In this document: one piece after another, positions 39,726-47,902 of the stretch
Numbering within the stretch: position 1 is the first letter of the stretch
Layout of the letters: every line of letters starts with the position of its first letter
Made by a program: the position numbers and the translations under genes
Notes under the pieces: generated by a model
Seen by the model: the letters and a program-made list of their open reading frames with translations, nothing else
Told to the model about the DNA's origin: nothing
The model's database searches: none
From: Curtobacterium sp. TC1
GTDB lineage: Bacteria; Actinomycetota; Actinomycetes; Actinomycetales; Microbacteriaceae
Length of the DNA stretch: 64,000 nt
NCBI RefSeq assembly: GCF_019844075.1
Contig: NZ_CP081964.1
Location: forward strand, 558,001-622,000
Reading direction: 5' to 3'

Positions 39726-40778
39726 ATGACCCTGCTCGACGGCTTGCGGACGGAGACGGTCCTGTCGGGCCGGTACCGCCTGGTGAAGCTCATCGGCACG
39801 GGTGGCATGGGGACCGTCTACGAAGCCCGCGACGAGCACACCTACCGCGCGGTCGCCGTGAAGCTCTTCGCGACGCCGGACAAGATGACCACGGCCGATC
39901 GTGTCCGCCAGGAGCGCGAGATCCGGCTGCTCAGCATGCTGTCGCACCCCGGGCTCATCCCGCTCTACGACGCCGGCACGCACGACTTCCCGGACGGCCC
40001 GCACCGGTTCATCGTGATGGAGCTCATCGCCGACACGACGCTGCTGCGCCGTCTGTCCGAGGGCGCCCTGCACAACTACGAGGTGGCCGACCTCGGCGCC
40101 CAGCTGGCCGACGCCCTGGCCTACGTGCACTCGCGCGGCATCGTGCACCGCGACGTCAAGCCCGCCAACATCCTGATCAGCGACGAGGGGTCCTCCGGGT
40201 TCGCGCGGACCGTGAAGCTCACCGACTTCGGTGTCGCGCACTTCGTCGACGGTTCACGCCTGACGAACGACGGCACGGTCATCGGCACGGCGGCGTACCT
40301 CAGCCCCGAGCAGGTCGCCGGTGAGCCGATCAGCTTCGCCACCGACGTCTACTCCCTCGGGCTGGTGCTGCTCGAGTCCCTCACCGGCAAGCAGGAGTAC
40401 TCCGGCACCCTGATCGAGGCCGCACTCGCGCGCCTGCGGCACGACCCCGAGATCCCCGACGACATCGCCTCGGAATGGCGCGACCTGCTCAGTCGGATGA
40501 CCGCCCGTGACCCGGAGCGCCGTCCGACCGCGGTCGCGATCGCGAGCGCCCTGCGTGGGGGCTCCACCCAGATCACCGGGCCGGTGCCGCTCGGACCGGA
40601 GCGGGTCAAGCACCAGCGCGACCACCGCATGCACCGTGCGGCTCACCGGCACGCGAAGCGCGGCACCTTCTCGGCCGTCCGTCGCTGGCGTCGGCGGAAC
40701 GTCCTCGTCGGCACGTTCGCGGCGTTCGGCGTGTTGGTCGCGTGCGGCTCCGCCTACGTCGCGGGCATGCTGCACTGA
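39726..40778 (+). CDS. Membrane-anchored Ser/Thr protein kinase
   Basis: 350 residues, PknB-like Hanks kinase. Gly-rich loop GTGGMGTVYE, catalytic lysine K46 in VAVKLF, HRDVKPAN with D143, DFG at 167-169, and the activation segment ending GTAAYLSPEQ. After the kinase domain (about 15-280) a basic juxtamembrane region (HRMHRAAHRHAKR) leads to one transmembrane helix near the C-terminus and only a few extracellular residues. With no PASTA or other sensor, activation must come from partners or dimerisation. Monocistronic as far as I can see. Confidence 0.93.
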   Translation: MTLLDGLRTETVLSGRYRLVKLIGTGGMGTVYEARDEHTYRAVAVKLFATPDKMTTADRVRQEREIRLLSMLSHPGLIPLYDAGTHDFPDGPHRFIVMELIADTTLLRRLSEGALHNYEVADLGAQLADALAYVHSRGIVHRDVKPANILISDEGSSGFARTVKLTDFGVAHFVDGSRLTNDGTVIGTAAYLSPEQVAGEPISFATDVYSLGLVLLESLTGKQEYSGTLIEAALARLRHDPEIPDDIASEWRDLLSRMTARDPERRPTAVAIASALRGGSTQITGPVPLGPERVKHQRDHRMHRAAHRHAKRGTFSAVRRWRRRNVLVGTFAAFGVLVACGSAYVAGMLH

Positions 40779-40827
40779 GGTCGCCCGCGCGTCCCGTTCG
40801 TCCGCGGTCCCTGGCAGGATGGACAGC

Positions 40828-41451
40828 ATGACCGACCAGCGCTGGATCAAGATCTGCGGCCTGTCGACGCCCGACACCGTGGACGCCGCCGTCGACGCGG
40901 GCGCCGACGCGGTCGGGTTCGTCTTCGCCGCGAACAGCCCCCGCACCGTGACGGCCGACCTGGCGAAGGAACTCGTCGAGCGGCTGCCCGATGGCATCGA
41001 CGCCGTCGGGGTCTTCCGCGACCAGAAGATCGACGAGGTCGTCGGCATCGCGTCCGAGGTCGGGCTCACCACCCTGCAGCTGCACGGCGGCGAGGCGGCG
41101 AGCGACTTCGCCCGTGCCCGCGACGCCGGCTTCTTCACCATCCGGGCCATCGCGGCCGAGGACTACCTGCGTGAGACCCCGGAGCAGCGCGCCGCGTACG
41201 ACCACGACCTGCTGCTGCTCGACGCCACCGTTCCGGGGAGCGGTCGGCTGATCGACCCCGCGTCGATCGAGGGTGCGATCGACGAAGCCTGGATCCTGGC
41301 GGGCGGCTTGACCCCCGCCAACGTCGTCGCCGCGGTCGAGGCGCTCGACCCCGACGGTGTCGACGTGTCCAGCGGCGTCGAGTCCGAGCGCGGCGTGAAG
41401 GACCCGGCGAAGATCCGTGCGTTCATCGAGTCCGTCCGCAGCCTCGGCTGA
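40828..41451 (+). CDS. trpF: Phosphoribosylanthranilate isomerase
   Basis: TIM-barrel enzyme of tryptophan synthesis; 207 residues, normal length. WIKICGL near the start supplies the catalytic Cys (C10), GFVFAANSPR and LLLDATVPGSG (catalytic Asp) follow, and the phosphate-binding end reads LAGGLTPANV then DVSSGVES. A second in-frame ATG nine bases upstream is possible. Isolated from other trp genes; in many actinobacteria trpF is unlinked. Confidence 0.95.
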   Translation: MTDQRWIKICGLSTPDTVDAAVDAGADAVGFVFAANSPRTVTADLAKELVERLPDGIDAVGVFRDQKIDEVVGIASEVGLTTLQLHGGEAASDFARARDAGFFTIRAIAAEDYLRETPEQRAAYDHDLLLLDATVPGSGRLIDPASIEGAIDEAWILAGGLTPANVVAAVEALDPDGVDVSSGVESERGVKDPAKIRAFIESVRSLG

Positions 41452-41463
41452 CCCGGCGCAGGA

Positions 41464-42222
41464 TCAGCGCAGGGTCGGGATGAGTTCGGTCAGGAACGCG
41501 TTGGTGTCCTCCCAGCCCTCGACCGCGTGGCACGGCACACCGAGGGCCTTCACCGGGTAGTCGTTCCCCTCGGGGTCGAGCCGGTCGCCGACGAAGAGCA
41601 TGTCGTCGAGCGCGACGCCGGTGATCTCGGCGAGACGCTGCATGCCGTACGCCTTGTCGATGCCCTTGCGGGTGATGTCGACGCTCGTCGAACCGCCGGA
41701 CCGGACCTCGAGGTCGGGGAGCTCGGCCTGCACGCGGCGACGCAGGTCGTCCTTCTTCGCGCCGGTCGGGTCCCACTGCTTCTTGACGTCCACCGGCGCG
41801 GCCTGGCCGAGCGCGGAGAACGTGATCTGCGATCCGCGGTCCTCGAGGATGTCGCCCCAGGTCTCGGACTCCCAGTAGCCGGCGTCCTTCGCCACGGACT
41901 CGACGGCGGCCAGGGCACGTGCCTTCTGCTCGTCGGTGAGGTCCTCGGCGTACTGCAGGGCCCAGTCGTCGTCGGACCAGCGGTAGTACCGCGTGCCGCA
42001 CGTCGGCAGCAGGTGCAGGTCGTCGAGGGTCAGGCCGTCCCGGTGGCGCAGCGGGGTGACGAGCTGCTGCTCGAACTGCGTGAAGTTGCCGCCGGAGATG
42101 ACCGCGACCGGCACGACCTCGAGCAGGGACGCGAAGGTCTCGAGCATGCGGGGGTCGAGGGCGGACTTCGACGGGGCGAGGGTGTCGTCCAGGTCGAAGG
42201 CGACGAGGCGGGGCGTGGTCAT
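41464..42222 (-). CDS. HAD-IIB phosphatase, phosphomannomutase-like
   Basis: 252-residue haloacid-dehalogenase hydrolase. Motif I DLDDTLAPSK with D10/D12, motif II VISGGNFTQF and the late GDRLDPEGND. The cap between (CGTRYYRW, FSALGQAAP) resembles eukaryotic-type phosphomannomutases, and SVDITRKGIDKAYGM is the substrate-loop stretch seen in that group. Either a sugar-phosphate phosphatase or a phosphomannomutase. The ATG of MTTPRLVAF was preferred to an extension of 13 codons. Converges on trpF with 12 bp between stops. Confidence 0.88.
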   Translation of the reverse strand: MTTPRLVAFDLDDTLAPSKSALDPRMLETFASLLEVVPVAVISGGNFTQFEQQLVTPLRHRDGLTLDDLHLLPTCGTRYYRWSDDDWALQYAEDLTDEQKARALAAVESVAKDAGYWESETWGDILEDRGSQITFSALGQAAPVDVKKQWDPTGAKKDDLRRRVQAELPDLEVRSGGSTSVDITRKGIDKAYGMQRLAEITGVALDDMLFVGDRLDPEGNDYPVKALGVPCHAVEGWEDTNAFLTELIPTLR

Positions 42223-42313
42223 GCCCCGATCCTGCCAGAGGCCACCGATCACATGCCGCATGCTGGGTCCACGACGGGGGACTGCTGCGTGATGTCTGCG
42301 GGGTCGCGCGCGG

Positions 42314-42727
42314 TCAGGCCCGGTGCGTCGCGGGGACCCGGTCGCGGTCGTACGTGATGTCGGTGTAGCCGTGCGGCGCCGGGTTGCCGTCGTCGTCGAG
42401 GTTCACGAACACGACCTCGTCGATGGTCAGGATGCTCCGGTGCGTGAAGAGGTTGCGCGCCTCGGCCCGCATCGTGAGCGAGCTGCGGCCGAAGCGGGTG
42501 GCGACGAGGCCGATCTCGACGATGTCGCCCTCCTTCGCGGAGGACACGAACTCGATCTCCGACATGTACTTCGTGACGACCTTGCCGTTGCCGAGCTGGA
42601 TGATCGCGTAGACCGCGGCCTCTTCGTCGATCCAGCGGAGCAGGCTGCCGCCGAACAGGGTGCCGTTGGCGTTCAGGTCCTCGGGGCGGACCCACTTGCG
42701 GGTGTAGAAGTTCATCTCGGGCTGCAT
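42314..42727 (-). CDS. Hot-dog acyl-CoA thioesterase
   Basis: 137 residues of the YciA/BFIT type. NGTLFGGSLLRWIDEEAAVYA holds the catalytic-region acid/helix, and FVSSAKEGDIVEIG the conserved beta strand. Hydrolyses acyl-CoA; chain preference is unknown. It lies downstream of the nitroreductase gene on the same strand but after a strong hairpin, so it is probably expressed on its own. Confidence 0.88.
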   Translation of the reverse strand: MQPEMNFYTRKWVRPEDLNANGTLFGGSLLRWIDEEAAVYAIIQLGNGKVVTKYMSEIEFVSSAKEGDIVEIGLVATRFGRSSLTMRAEARNLFTHRSILTIDEVVFVNLDDDGNPAPHGYTDITYDRDRVPATHRA

Positions 42728-42748
42728 GTCACGACATTCTACGCGGCA

Positions 42749-42778
42749 GCGGCCGCGTCCCGGCGGGGACGCGGCCGC
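42749..42778 (-). terminator. Terminator of the nitroreductase gene
   Basis: GCGGCCGCGTCCC (42749-42761) and GGGACGCGGCCGC (42766-42778) pair perfectly around a 4-base loop, just after the nitroreductase stop. Confidence 0.85.
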
Positions 42779-42794
42779 GTGTTCGTACCGAGGG

Positions 42795-43391
42795 CTACTC
42801 CTTGACGAGGACGACCTCGTCGAGCGGCAGGCGGGTGCGCGGGGCGACCTCGCGCTCGGCCGCCTTCTCGTCGAGCTGCGACGGGTGCGCGACGGTGCCG
42901 ATGGCCGTCACGGTGAAGGGCAGGAAGCGCTCCGGCAGGTCGAACGCGGCGCGGAGCCCGGCGGCGTCGATGCCCGCCATCTGGTGCACGTGCAGGCCCT
43001 CGGCGTGCGCCTGGACGGTGAGCGCGGCGAGCGACTGGCCGAGGTCGTACTGCGCGAAGGGACGCTCGTCGCCGTCCTCGGTCACGGTCTCGAGCACGCC
43101 GACGACCAGGGCGCTGGCACGGAAGGCCCACGCGGCGTTGAAGCCGAGCAGGTTCTCGTTGATCTTGCGGAACGTCTCGGTGCCACGACGACCGGCGATG
43201 AACCGGCGCGGCTGGAAGTTCATGGCCGACGCGGCCCAGCGGGCGGCCTCGAGGACGGCGTCGAACTGCTCGTCCGAGATCGTCGCGGTCTCGTCGTAGG
43301 AACGGGGGCTCCAACGCTCTTCCAGCAGGGGCACGAGGGGCTGGCTGGAGTCGGTGGACCGGGTGAGGGTGTCGGCGTTCGTCGAGGTCAT
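42795..43391 (-). CDS. Nitroreductase-family flavoprotein
   Basis: 198 residues. Family marks are the N-terminal RWSPRSYDETATISDEQF segment with the FMN-phosphate-binding RWSPR, AARWAASAMNFQPRRFI and the GIDAAGLRAAF region. Probably an NAD(P)H:FMN oxidoreductase acting on nitro compounds or quinones. The start is the ATG of MTSTNADT; the frame stays open another 118 codons through the AEC gene region without homology. Divergent from the AEC carrier gene. Confidence 0.88.
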   Translation of the reverse strand: MTSTNADTLTRSTDSSQPLVPLLEERWSPRSYDETATISDEQFDAVLEAARWAASAMNFQPRRFIAGRRGTETFRKINENLLGFNAAWAFRASALVVGVLETVTEDGDERPFAQYDLGQSLAALTVQAHAEGLHVHQMAGIDAAGLRAAFDLPERFLPFTVTAIGTVAHPSQLDEKAAEREVAPRTRLPLDEVVLVKE

Positions 43392-43464
43392 GGTGCCTGC
43401 AACGGTATTCGATGCGAACGCATTTCCGACCTGAGCGACGTCACATGGTGCAAGGATGGACGCG

Positions 43465-44388
43465 ATGGGTGGCGTGTTGACCGGCTTCGCGATCATCGGC
43501 GCGATCATCGCCGGTGGGTACGTCGTCGGGCGCATCGGACTGCTCGGCCCGCACGCGCAGTTCGTGATGAGCCGCCTCGCGTTCTTCGTGCTCATGCCCT
43601 GCCTGCTGTTCCACACGATCGCATCCGCCGACATCGAGTCACTGCTGTCGCCGATGCTCTGGGTCTCGCTGCTGAGCGCCGTCGTCGTCGCACTCGGCGC
43701 AGCGGCCGTCTTCCGCTTCGTGTTGCGCCGCCCGGTCACCACCACGACGGTCGGCGCGCTGGCCGCGAGCTACGTGAACGCCAACAACATCGGCCTGCCG
43801 GTCGCCGTCTACGTGCTCGGGCAGGCGACCGCGGTCGTGCCGGTGATCCTGCTGCAGCTCATCGTCATCGCGCCGGTCGCGCTGACGATCCTCGACGCCG
43901 CGACCTCGGGTGCGGGGGGCTGGGGACGCCGGATCTCCGGGCCGTTCCGGAACCCGATCATCATCGCCTCGTTGGTCGGCCTGGTGTTCTCGGCGACCGG
44001 CATCACGCTGCCCGACCCCGTGCTCGAGCCCTTCTCGCTGGTCGGCGCGGCTGCCGTGCCCGTCGTCCTGCTGTCGTTCGGGATGAGCCTGCACGGTGCC
44101 GCGCCGCTGCGGGACCCGGCGATCCGCACGGACGTCATCGTGGCGTCGTCGATCAAGCTCGTGGTGATGCCGGCGGTCGCGTACGTGTTCGCACGGTTCG
44201 TGTTCGGGCTCGGCGACCAGGACGTCTTCGTGCTCACCACCCTGGCGGCGTTGCCGGCGGCGCAGAACGTGTTCAACTACGCGCAGCGCTACGACGCGGC
44301 GGTCCCGGTCGCCCGCGACGTGGTGCTCATCTCGACGATCGGCTCGGTCCCCGTCCTGGTGGCGATCGCCGCGCTGCTGCACCCGTAG
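43465..44388 (+). CDS. AEC (auxin efflux carrier-like) permease
   Basis: 307-residue integral membrane protein with about ten helices: TGFAIIGAIIAGGYVVGR, VNANNIGLPVAVYVLG (the conserved Asn-rich crossover), and the second half with LVGAAAVPVVLLSFGMSL and AALPAAQNVFNYAQRY. Bacterial members move dicarboxylates or unknown metabolites. The ATG at 43465 is preferred because AAGGA abuts the earlier ATG at 43456 and could not serve it. Followed by a 48-bp palindrome. Confidence 0.88.
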   Translation: MGGVLTGFAIIGAIIAGGYVVGRIGLLGPHAQFVMSRLAFFVLMPCLLFHTIASADIESLLSPMLWVSLLSAVVVALGAAAVFRFVLRRPVTTTTVGALAASYVNANNIGLPVAVYVLGQATAVVPVILLQLIVIAPVALTILDAATSGAGGWGRRISGPFRNPIIIASLVGLVFSATGITLPDPVLEPFSLVGAAAVPVVLLSFGMSLHGAAPLRDPAIRTDVIVASSIKLVVMPAVAYVFARFVFGLGDQDVFVLTTLAALPAAQNVFNYAQRYDAAVPVARDVVLISTIGSVPVLVAIAALLHP

Positions 44389-44409
44389 CGCGCCCTGGGC
44401 GCACCGCGG

Positions 44410-44457
44410 GGCGGACGGGAGGCCCGTGGCGGGCCCGCCACGGGCCTCCCGTCCGCC
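44410..44457. terminator. Repeated hairpin family 1, copy 4: 48-bp perfect palindrome
   Basis: The 24 bases 44410-44433 are the exact reverse complement of 44434-44457, with no unpaired spacer. The core is CGGGAGGCCCG/CGGGCCTCCCG. It lies 22 bp after the AEC stop. Confidence 0.9.
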
Positions 44458-44552
44458 GTGGGGTCGCGTGCACCGCGTCGGCCGAGGGGCGCGCGTACGC
44501 TGGCGTCCACGGGGCGGACCCGCCTCGGGACCACGACGGACGGAGACCTCCG

Positions 44553-44960
44553 ATGGACACGATGGCGATGATGAAGAACATGTCGATGACGGACATGCCC
44601 GTGGAGATGGACACGGACCTGATGCAGGACACGATGATGGCGATGAACGCCGCGTCGATGGCCGCGACGATGTGCTCCGCGAGCGACATGCGCATGGGCG
44701 GCGAGATGGCGACCTGCGCCGCGATGTGCTCCAACACGGCGATGATGGCCGACACCGGCATGCGGATGATGATGCGTCCGGCGGGCATGGACCTGCCGAG
44801 CATGCAGGCGATGCTCATGACCGTGATGACGATGGGCACGATGTGCGCCGCCGAGTGCCGGAAGCACATGGACATGGACGAGTCGTGCCGCTACTGCGCC
44901 ATGGCCTGCGACGAGATGGTCGCGAAGTGCGAGGCGATGCTCGCCTCGATGTCTGCCTGA
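44553..44960 (+). CDS. Methionine-rich Csp/DUF326-like metal-binding protein
   Basis: 135 residues, of which 37 are Met by my count, and 9 are Cys. The C-terminal part has the four-helix-bundle copper-storage pattern (CAAECRKHM, CRYCAMACDEMVAKC). The first two-thirds has Met where relatives carry Cys or His, with runs such as MRMMM and METs spaced 3-4 apart, as on helix faces. No signal peptide, so cytosolic storage or buffering of Cu(I) is the best guess. RBS GGAG precedes the ATG. It is flanked by a palindrome and a converging small gene, with no copper exporter or CsoR nearby. Confidence 0.72.
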   Translation: MDTMAMMKNMSMTDMPVEMDTDLMQDTMMAMNAASMAATMCSASDMRMGGEMATCAAMCSNTAMMADTGMRMMMRPAGMDLPSMQAMLMTVMTMGTMCAAECRKHMDMDESCRYCAMACDEMVAKCEAMLASMSA

Positions 44961-44975
44961 GCCGACGAGCCCGAG

Positions 44976-45224
44976 CTACGCGCTGCGCGCCGTGGTCTGA
45001 CGACCGCCGGCACTGAGGATCTCCGCCACCGGGTGGTGGGCGACCGGGTCTCCGACCGACAGGAAGCCGTCGGCGTCCGCCACCCGGAGCTGGGTCACGC
45101 CGCCGTCCAGGAACACCACGACGGCGTCGGCGGGACGGGTCTCGACGACGATGCCGTCGCGCCATGCGCCGGGGGCCGCGTTCGCCATGACGCGCTGGAT
45201 GGGAAGGATCGTCGTGCGGGACAT
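44976..45224 (-). CDS. Small protein of unknown function
   Basis: 82 residues starting MSRTTILPIQRVMANAAPG, with a beta-rich middle (GIVVETRPADAVVVFLDGG then VTQLRVADADGFLSVGDP). AGGTGAAG precedes the ATG. I do not recognise a family; the look is that of a small SH3-like or Tudor-like fold. It converges on the Csp-like gene with 15 bp between stops. Real coding is supported by composition and RBS only. Confidence 0.6.
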   Translation of the reverse strand: MSRTTILPIQRVMANAAPGAWRDGIVVETRPADAVVVFLDGGVTQLRVADADGFLSVGDPVAHHPVAEILSAGGRQTTARSA

Positions 45225-45316
45225 GGCTTCACCTGCTCTCGAAGGGGTTCGGTGCAGGAAATCTACGTCCGGCCCCCGCCCCGCTCAACGCGGGCGGACC
45301 CGGGACGTAACAGAAG

Positions 45317-46153
45317 TCAGAAGATCATCGGACGGTCGTCGTCGAGCGACGTGTCCAGGTCGAGGTCGACCACCACGGGGACGTGGTCGCTCGGGGCGTC
45401 GCCCTTGCGTTCGTTGCGGTGGATCGAGGCATCGGTGACGACGTCGGCGAAGGCCTGCGAGCCCATCACGAAGTCGATGCGCATGCCCTCGTTGCGCGGG
45501 AAGCGCAGCTGCTTGTAGTCCCAGTACGTGTAGCCGTCGGGGACGATCGGGCGGACGACGTCCTGCAGCCCCGCCGTCTCGAACGCCCGGAAGGCGGCGC
45601 GCTCGGGTTCGCTGACGTGGGTGTGCCCCTCGAACACCCGCACGTCCCACACGTCGGTGTCGAGCGGCGCGACGTTCCAGTCGCCCATGAGTGCGAGCGG
45701 GGTCTCCGGCGACGCGGCGATCCACTCGGCGGTGCGGTCGGCCAGCTGCGCGAGCCAGTCGAGCTTGTACGTGTAGTGCGGGTCGCCGACCTCGCGCCCG
45801 TTCGGCACGTACAGGCTCCACAGCCGCACGCCGTCGACGGTGACGCCGATGGCCCGGGCCTCGACCGGCAGGTCCGGACCCTCGTGTCCCTTGAGGAACC
45901 CGGGCTGGCCGGGGAAGTCGCGGGTGACGTCCTCCATCGGCAGCCGGCTGGCGAACGCGACACCGTTCCACTGGTTCAGGCCGTGCGCCTCGACGTGGTA
46001 GCCGGCGTCCTCGAACGCCTGCACCGGGAACTGCTCCGGCTTGCACTTGATCTCCTGCATGCCGAGGACGTCGACGTCCTCGCGCACCAGCCAGTCGACG
46101 ATCCGCCCCACTCGGGTGCGGACGGAGTTCACGTTCCAGGTCGCCACGCGCAT
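45317..46153 (-). CDS. xthA: Exodeoxyribonuclease III (AP endonuclease)
   Basis: 278-residue DNA repair nuclease that cuts at abasic sites. MRVATWNVNSVRTR at the start supplies the Asn metal ligand, MQEIKC the catalytic Glu, LYVPNG, GDWNVAPLDTD the Asp-Asn pair, RIDFVM and SDHVPVVVDLD the catalytic His. The start is the ATG directly before this motif. Divergent from the Asp23-type operon. Confidence 0.95.
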   Translation of the reverse strand: MRVATWNVNSVRTRVGRIVDWLVREDVDVLGMQEIKCKPEQFPVQAFEDAGYHVEAHGLNQWNGVAFASRLPMEDVTRDFPGQPGFLKGHEGPDLPVEARAIGVTVDGVRLWSLYVPNGREVGDPHYTYKLDWLAQLADRTAEWIAASPETPLALMGDWNVAPLDTDVWDVRVFEGHTHVSEPERAAFRAFETAGLQDVVRPIVPDGYTYWDYKQLRFPRNEGMRIDFVMGSQAFADVVTDASIHRNERKGDAPSDHVPVVVDLDLDTSLDDDRPMIF

Positions 46154-46246
46154 GGGATCGAACCTACCGGCACGCCCATCCTCGGCCGGGGTACGGCACG
46201 ATGGTGTTCGCTGGAGCACCAGGAATCGATCGCATCGGAGGCAGCA

Positions 46247-46711
46247 ATGGCATCGACGACGAACCGCGTCGACGGGACCGTGACGACCGGCACCACCACC
46301 ACCCAGGTCACGGCCAAGGGCAAGACGATCATCGACGACACCGTCGTCGCCAAGGTCGCGGGCATCGCCGCACGTGACGTCCCCGGCGTCTTCGCCCTCG
46401 GCGGCAACGCTGCCAGGGCCTTCGGCGCCATCCGCGACGCCATCGGCTCGAGCGCGCTCGGCCAGGGGGTCCGGGTCGAGGTCGGCGAGACCCAGGTCGC
46501 CGTCGACCTGACGATCGTCGTGGACTACCCGACGCCGATGATGGACGTCGCCACCGCGGTGCGCGTAGCCGTCACGAACGCCGTCACCGAGCTCGTCGGG
46601 CTCGAGGTCACCGAGGTCAACATCGCGATCAACGACGTGAACATCCCTGCGTTGAACGGCACGGTCGACGACCTGGACGGTCGCGACGTCCGCGAGGGCC
46701 GGGTCCGGTGA
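46247..46711 (+). CDS. Asp23/Gls24 envelope stress protein
   Basis: 154 residues. The Asp23 domain (about 25-140) shows IIDDTVVAKVAGIAARDVPG, VEVGETQVAVDLTIVVDY and VTEVNIAINDVNIP. In Staphylococcus, Asp23 forms a large membrane-tethered layer through AmaP. First gene of five that overlap head-to-tail by 4 bases. The family motif begins after a Thr-rich 22-residue leader. No promoter stands out in the 93-bp divergent gap with xthA. Confidence 0.92.
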   Translation: MASTTNRVDGTVTTGTTTTQVTAKGKTIIDDTVVAKVAGIAARDVPGVFALGGNAARAFGAIRDAIGSSALGQGVRVEVGETQVAVDLTIVVDYPTPMMDVATAVRVAVTNAVTELVGLEVTEVNIAINDVNIPALNGTVDDLDGRDVREGRVR

Positions 46712-46899
46712 ACGCCACCGTCGTCGGGATGGGCGTCGGGGCCCTCCTCGCGATCGTCGCGGTGACCCTCGGGTTCTGGGCATTCGTCGTCGTCGCCGTG
46801 TGCATGGCGGTCGGCGGCCTGGTCGCCCGCATCGTCGCCGGTGACGTCGACGTGCGTCGTCTCGTCGACGTGCTGCGCGGACGCCGGAGCTCGTCGTGA
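46708..46899 (+). CDS. Small membrane protein of the Asp23 operon
   Basis: 63 residues with two hydrophobic stretches (VVGMGVGALLAIVAVTLGFW and AFVVVAVCMAVGGLVARIV) and a basic C-terminus. Similar in size and position to the DUF2273-type proteins of Asp23 clusters. GTG start overlaps the asp23 stop, and its stop overlaps the next GTG, so translation is coupled. Confidence 0.82.
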   Translation: MNATVVGMGVGALLAIVAVTLGFWAFVVVAVCMAVGGLVARIVAGDVDVRRLVDVLRGRRSSS

Positions 46900-47267
46900 C
46901 CGCCGCCGCCGTCGCCACGGCAGGCGACAGCGGCGCGCGACTCCCCGGCTCCGACCGCATCGGCACGTCGGCCCTGGTCCACACCGCGCAGGCGGTCGCC
47001 TCCGAAGCGCTGCGTGTGGCCTTCCGGGAGGTCCGTGCCCGGGTCGCGGACGACGGTCGCGGTGCGCTGGCGGTCGAGATCACCGCCCCGCTCACCCTGC
47101 CCGTGCTGGGGAGCCACGCGGTCCCCGACGAACCCGTCGTCACGAGCGCGCACCGGGCCCGCGGCACGATCGCCGAACGGCTCCGGACCATCACCGGCCG
47201 ACAGGTGTCCCGGGTGACCGTGACGTTCGCGTCGTCGGTCGTCGACGTCCCGCGGAGGGTCCGGTGA
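46896..47267 (+). CDS. Asp23-like cytosolic partner
   Basis: 123 residues without a membrane segment. A region like a half Asp23 domain (LAVEITAPLTLPVLG, TIAERLRTITGRQVSRVTVTF) suggests that it can mix into Asp23 assemblies. GTG start, 4-base overlaps on both sides. Function otherwise unknown; the placement is the best evidence. Confidence 0.7.
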   Translation: MTAAAVATAGDSGARLPGSDRIGTSALVHTAQAVASEALRVAFREVRARVADDGRGALAVEITAPLTLPVLGSHAVPDEPVVTSAHRARGTIAERLRTITGRQVSRVTVTFASSVVDVPRRVR

Positions 47268-47902
47268 CCGCCGTGGACGGCCGGACCGCATCGGTCCCCG
47301 AGGCCGGTCCTGCACCGTCCGCCGGTCACGCCGCCACGTACCGCCGCCTGCTCCGCCGCGAGACCCACGTGTCCCGGTCCGGTGCCGTCGTGATCGCGAT
47401 GCTCGTCACCCTCGTGCTCGCCGGCGCTGCCGTCTTCGCCGGTGCCCTGGTGCTGCTCGACCAGAACGTCCTCGGGGTCGACCCGCGCGCAGTCGTGGAC
47501 GCCGCCCTCGCCGCGCCCGACGGCCTCGCCACCACGCTCGTCGTCGGGATCGCCGCCATCGTCGCACTCGTCGGCCTGGTGCTCCTGCTGCAGGGGGTCC
47601 TGCCGCAGCGGCGCCCGCGCCACGCGATGTCCTCCGACCGGCTCGCCGTCGTGGTCGACGACGAGGTGCTCGCCTCGGCCGCTGCGCGTGCTGCCCGTTC
47701 CGCCACGCGGCTCGGTCAGGACGCCGCCGTCGGCACCGTCGGCCGCCGGACCGTCGAGGTCGTGCTGCGTCCGGCTGCCGGTGTCGACGTGCCCGCCGTC
47801 GCCGCGACCGAGGCCGTCGAGCGCGAGTTCGCTGCGATCGACGCGCTCCCCGCCCTCGCCGCGCGGGTGCGCGTCCAGCCGACCGGACGGGTGGACGGAT
47901 GA
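47264..47902 (+). CDS. DUF6286-type membrane protein of the Asp23 operon
   Basis: 212 residues. A cytosolic N-terminus of about 40 residues is followed by two helices (AVVIAMLVTLVLAGAAVFAG, LVVGIAAIVALVGLVLLLQG) and a C-terminal domain of Asp23-like flavour (VAVVVDDEVLA, RTVEVVLRPAAGVD, VRVQPTG). Such proteins accompany Asp23 in actinobacteria and may anchor it. GTG start overlapping the previous stop. Confidence 0.78.
   Translation: MTAVDGRTASVPEAGPAPSAGHAATYRRLLRRETHVSRSGAVVIAMLVTLVLAGAAVFAGALVLLDQNVLGVDPRAVVDAALAAPDGLATTLVVGIAAIVALVGLVLLLQGVLPQRRPRHAMSSDRLAVVVDDEVLASAAARAARSATRLGQDAAVGTVGRRTVEVVLRPAAGVDVPAVAATEAVEREFAAIDALPALAARVRVQPTGRVDG

Noticed and set aside
44410..44457. 48-bp palindrome as an insertion-sequence end
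   Set aside because: No transposase or target duplication nearby, and four homologues with the same arms lie at gene ends, which fits a repeat-type terminator better.
42726..44552. Plus-strand frame upstream of the Csp-like gene
   Set aside because: Antisense to the nitroreductase and out of frame with the AEC carrier. The Met-rich part starts at its own ATG with an RBS.
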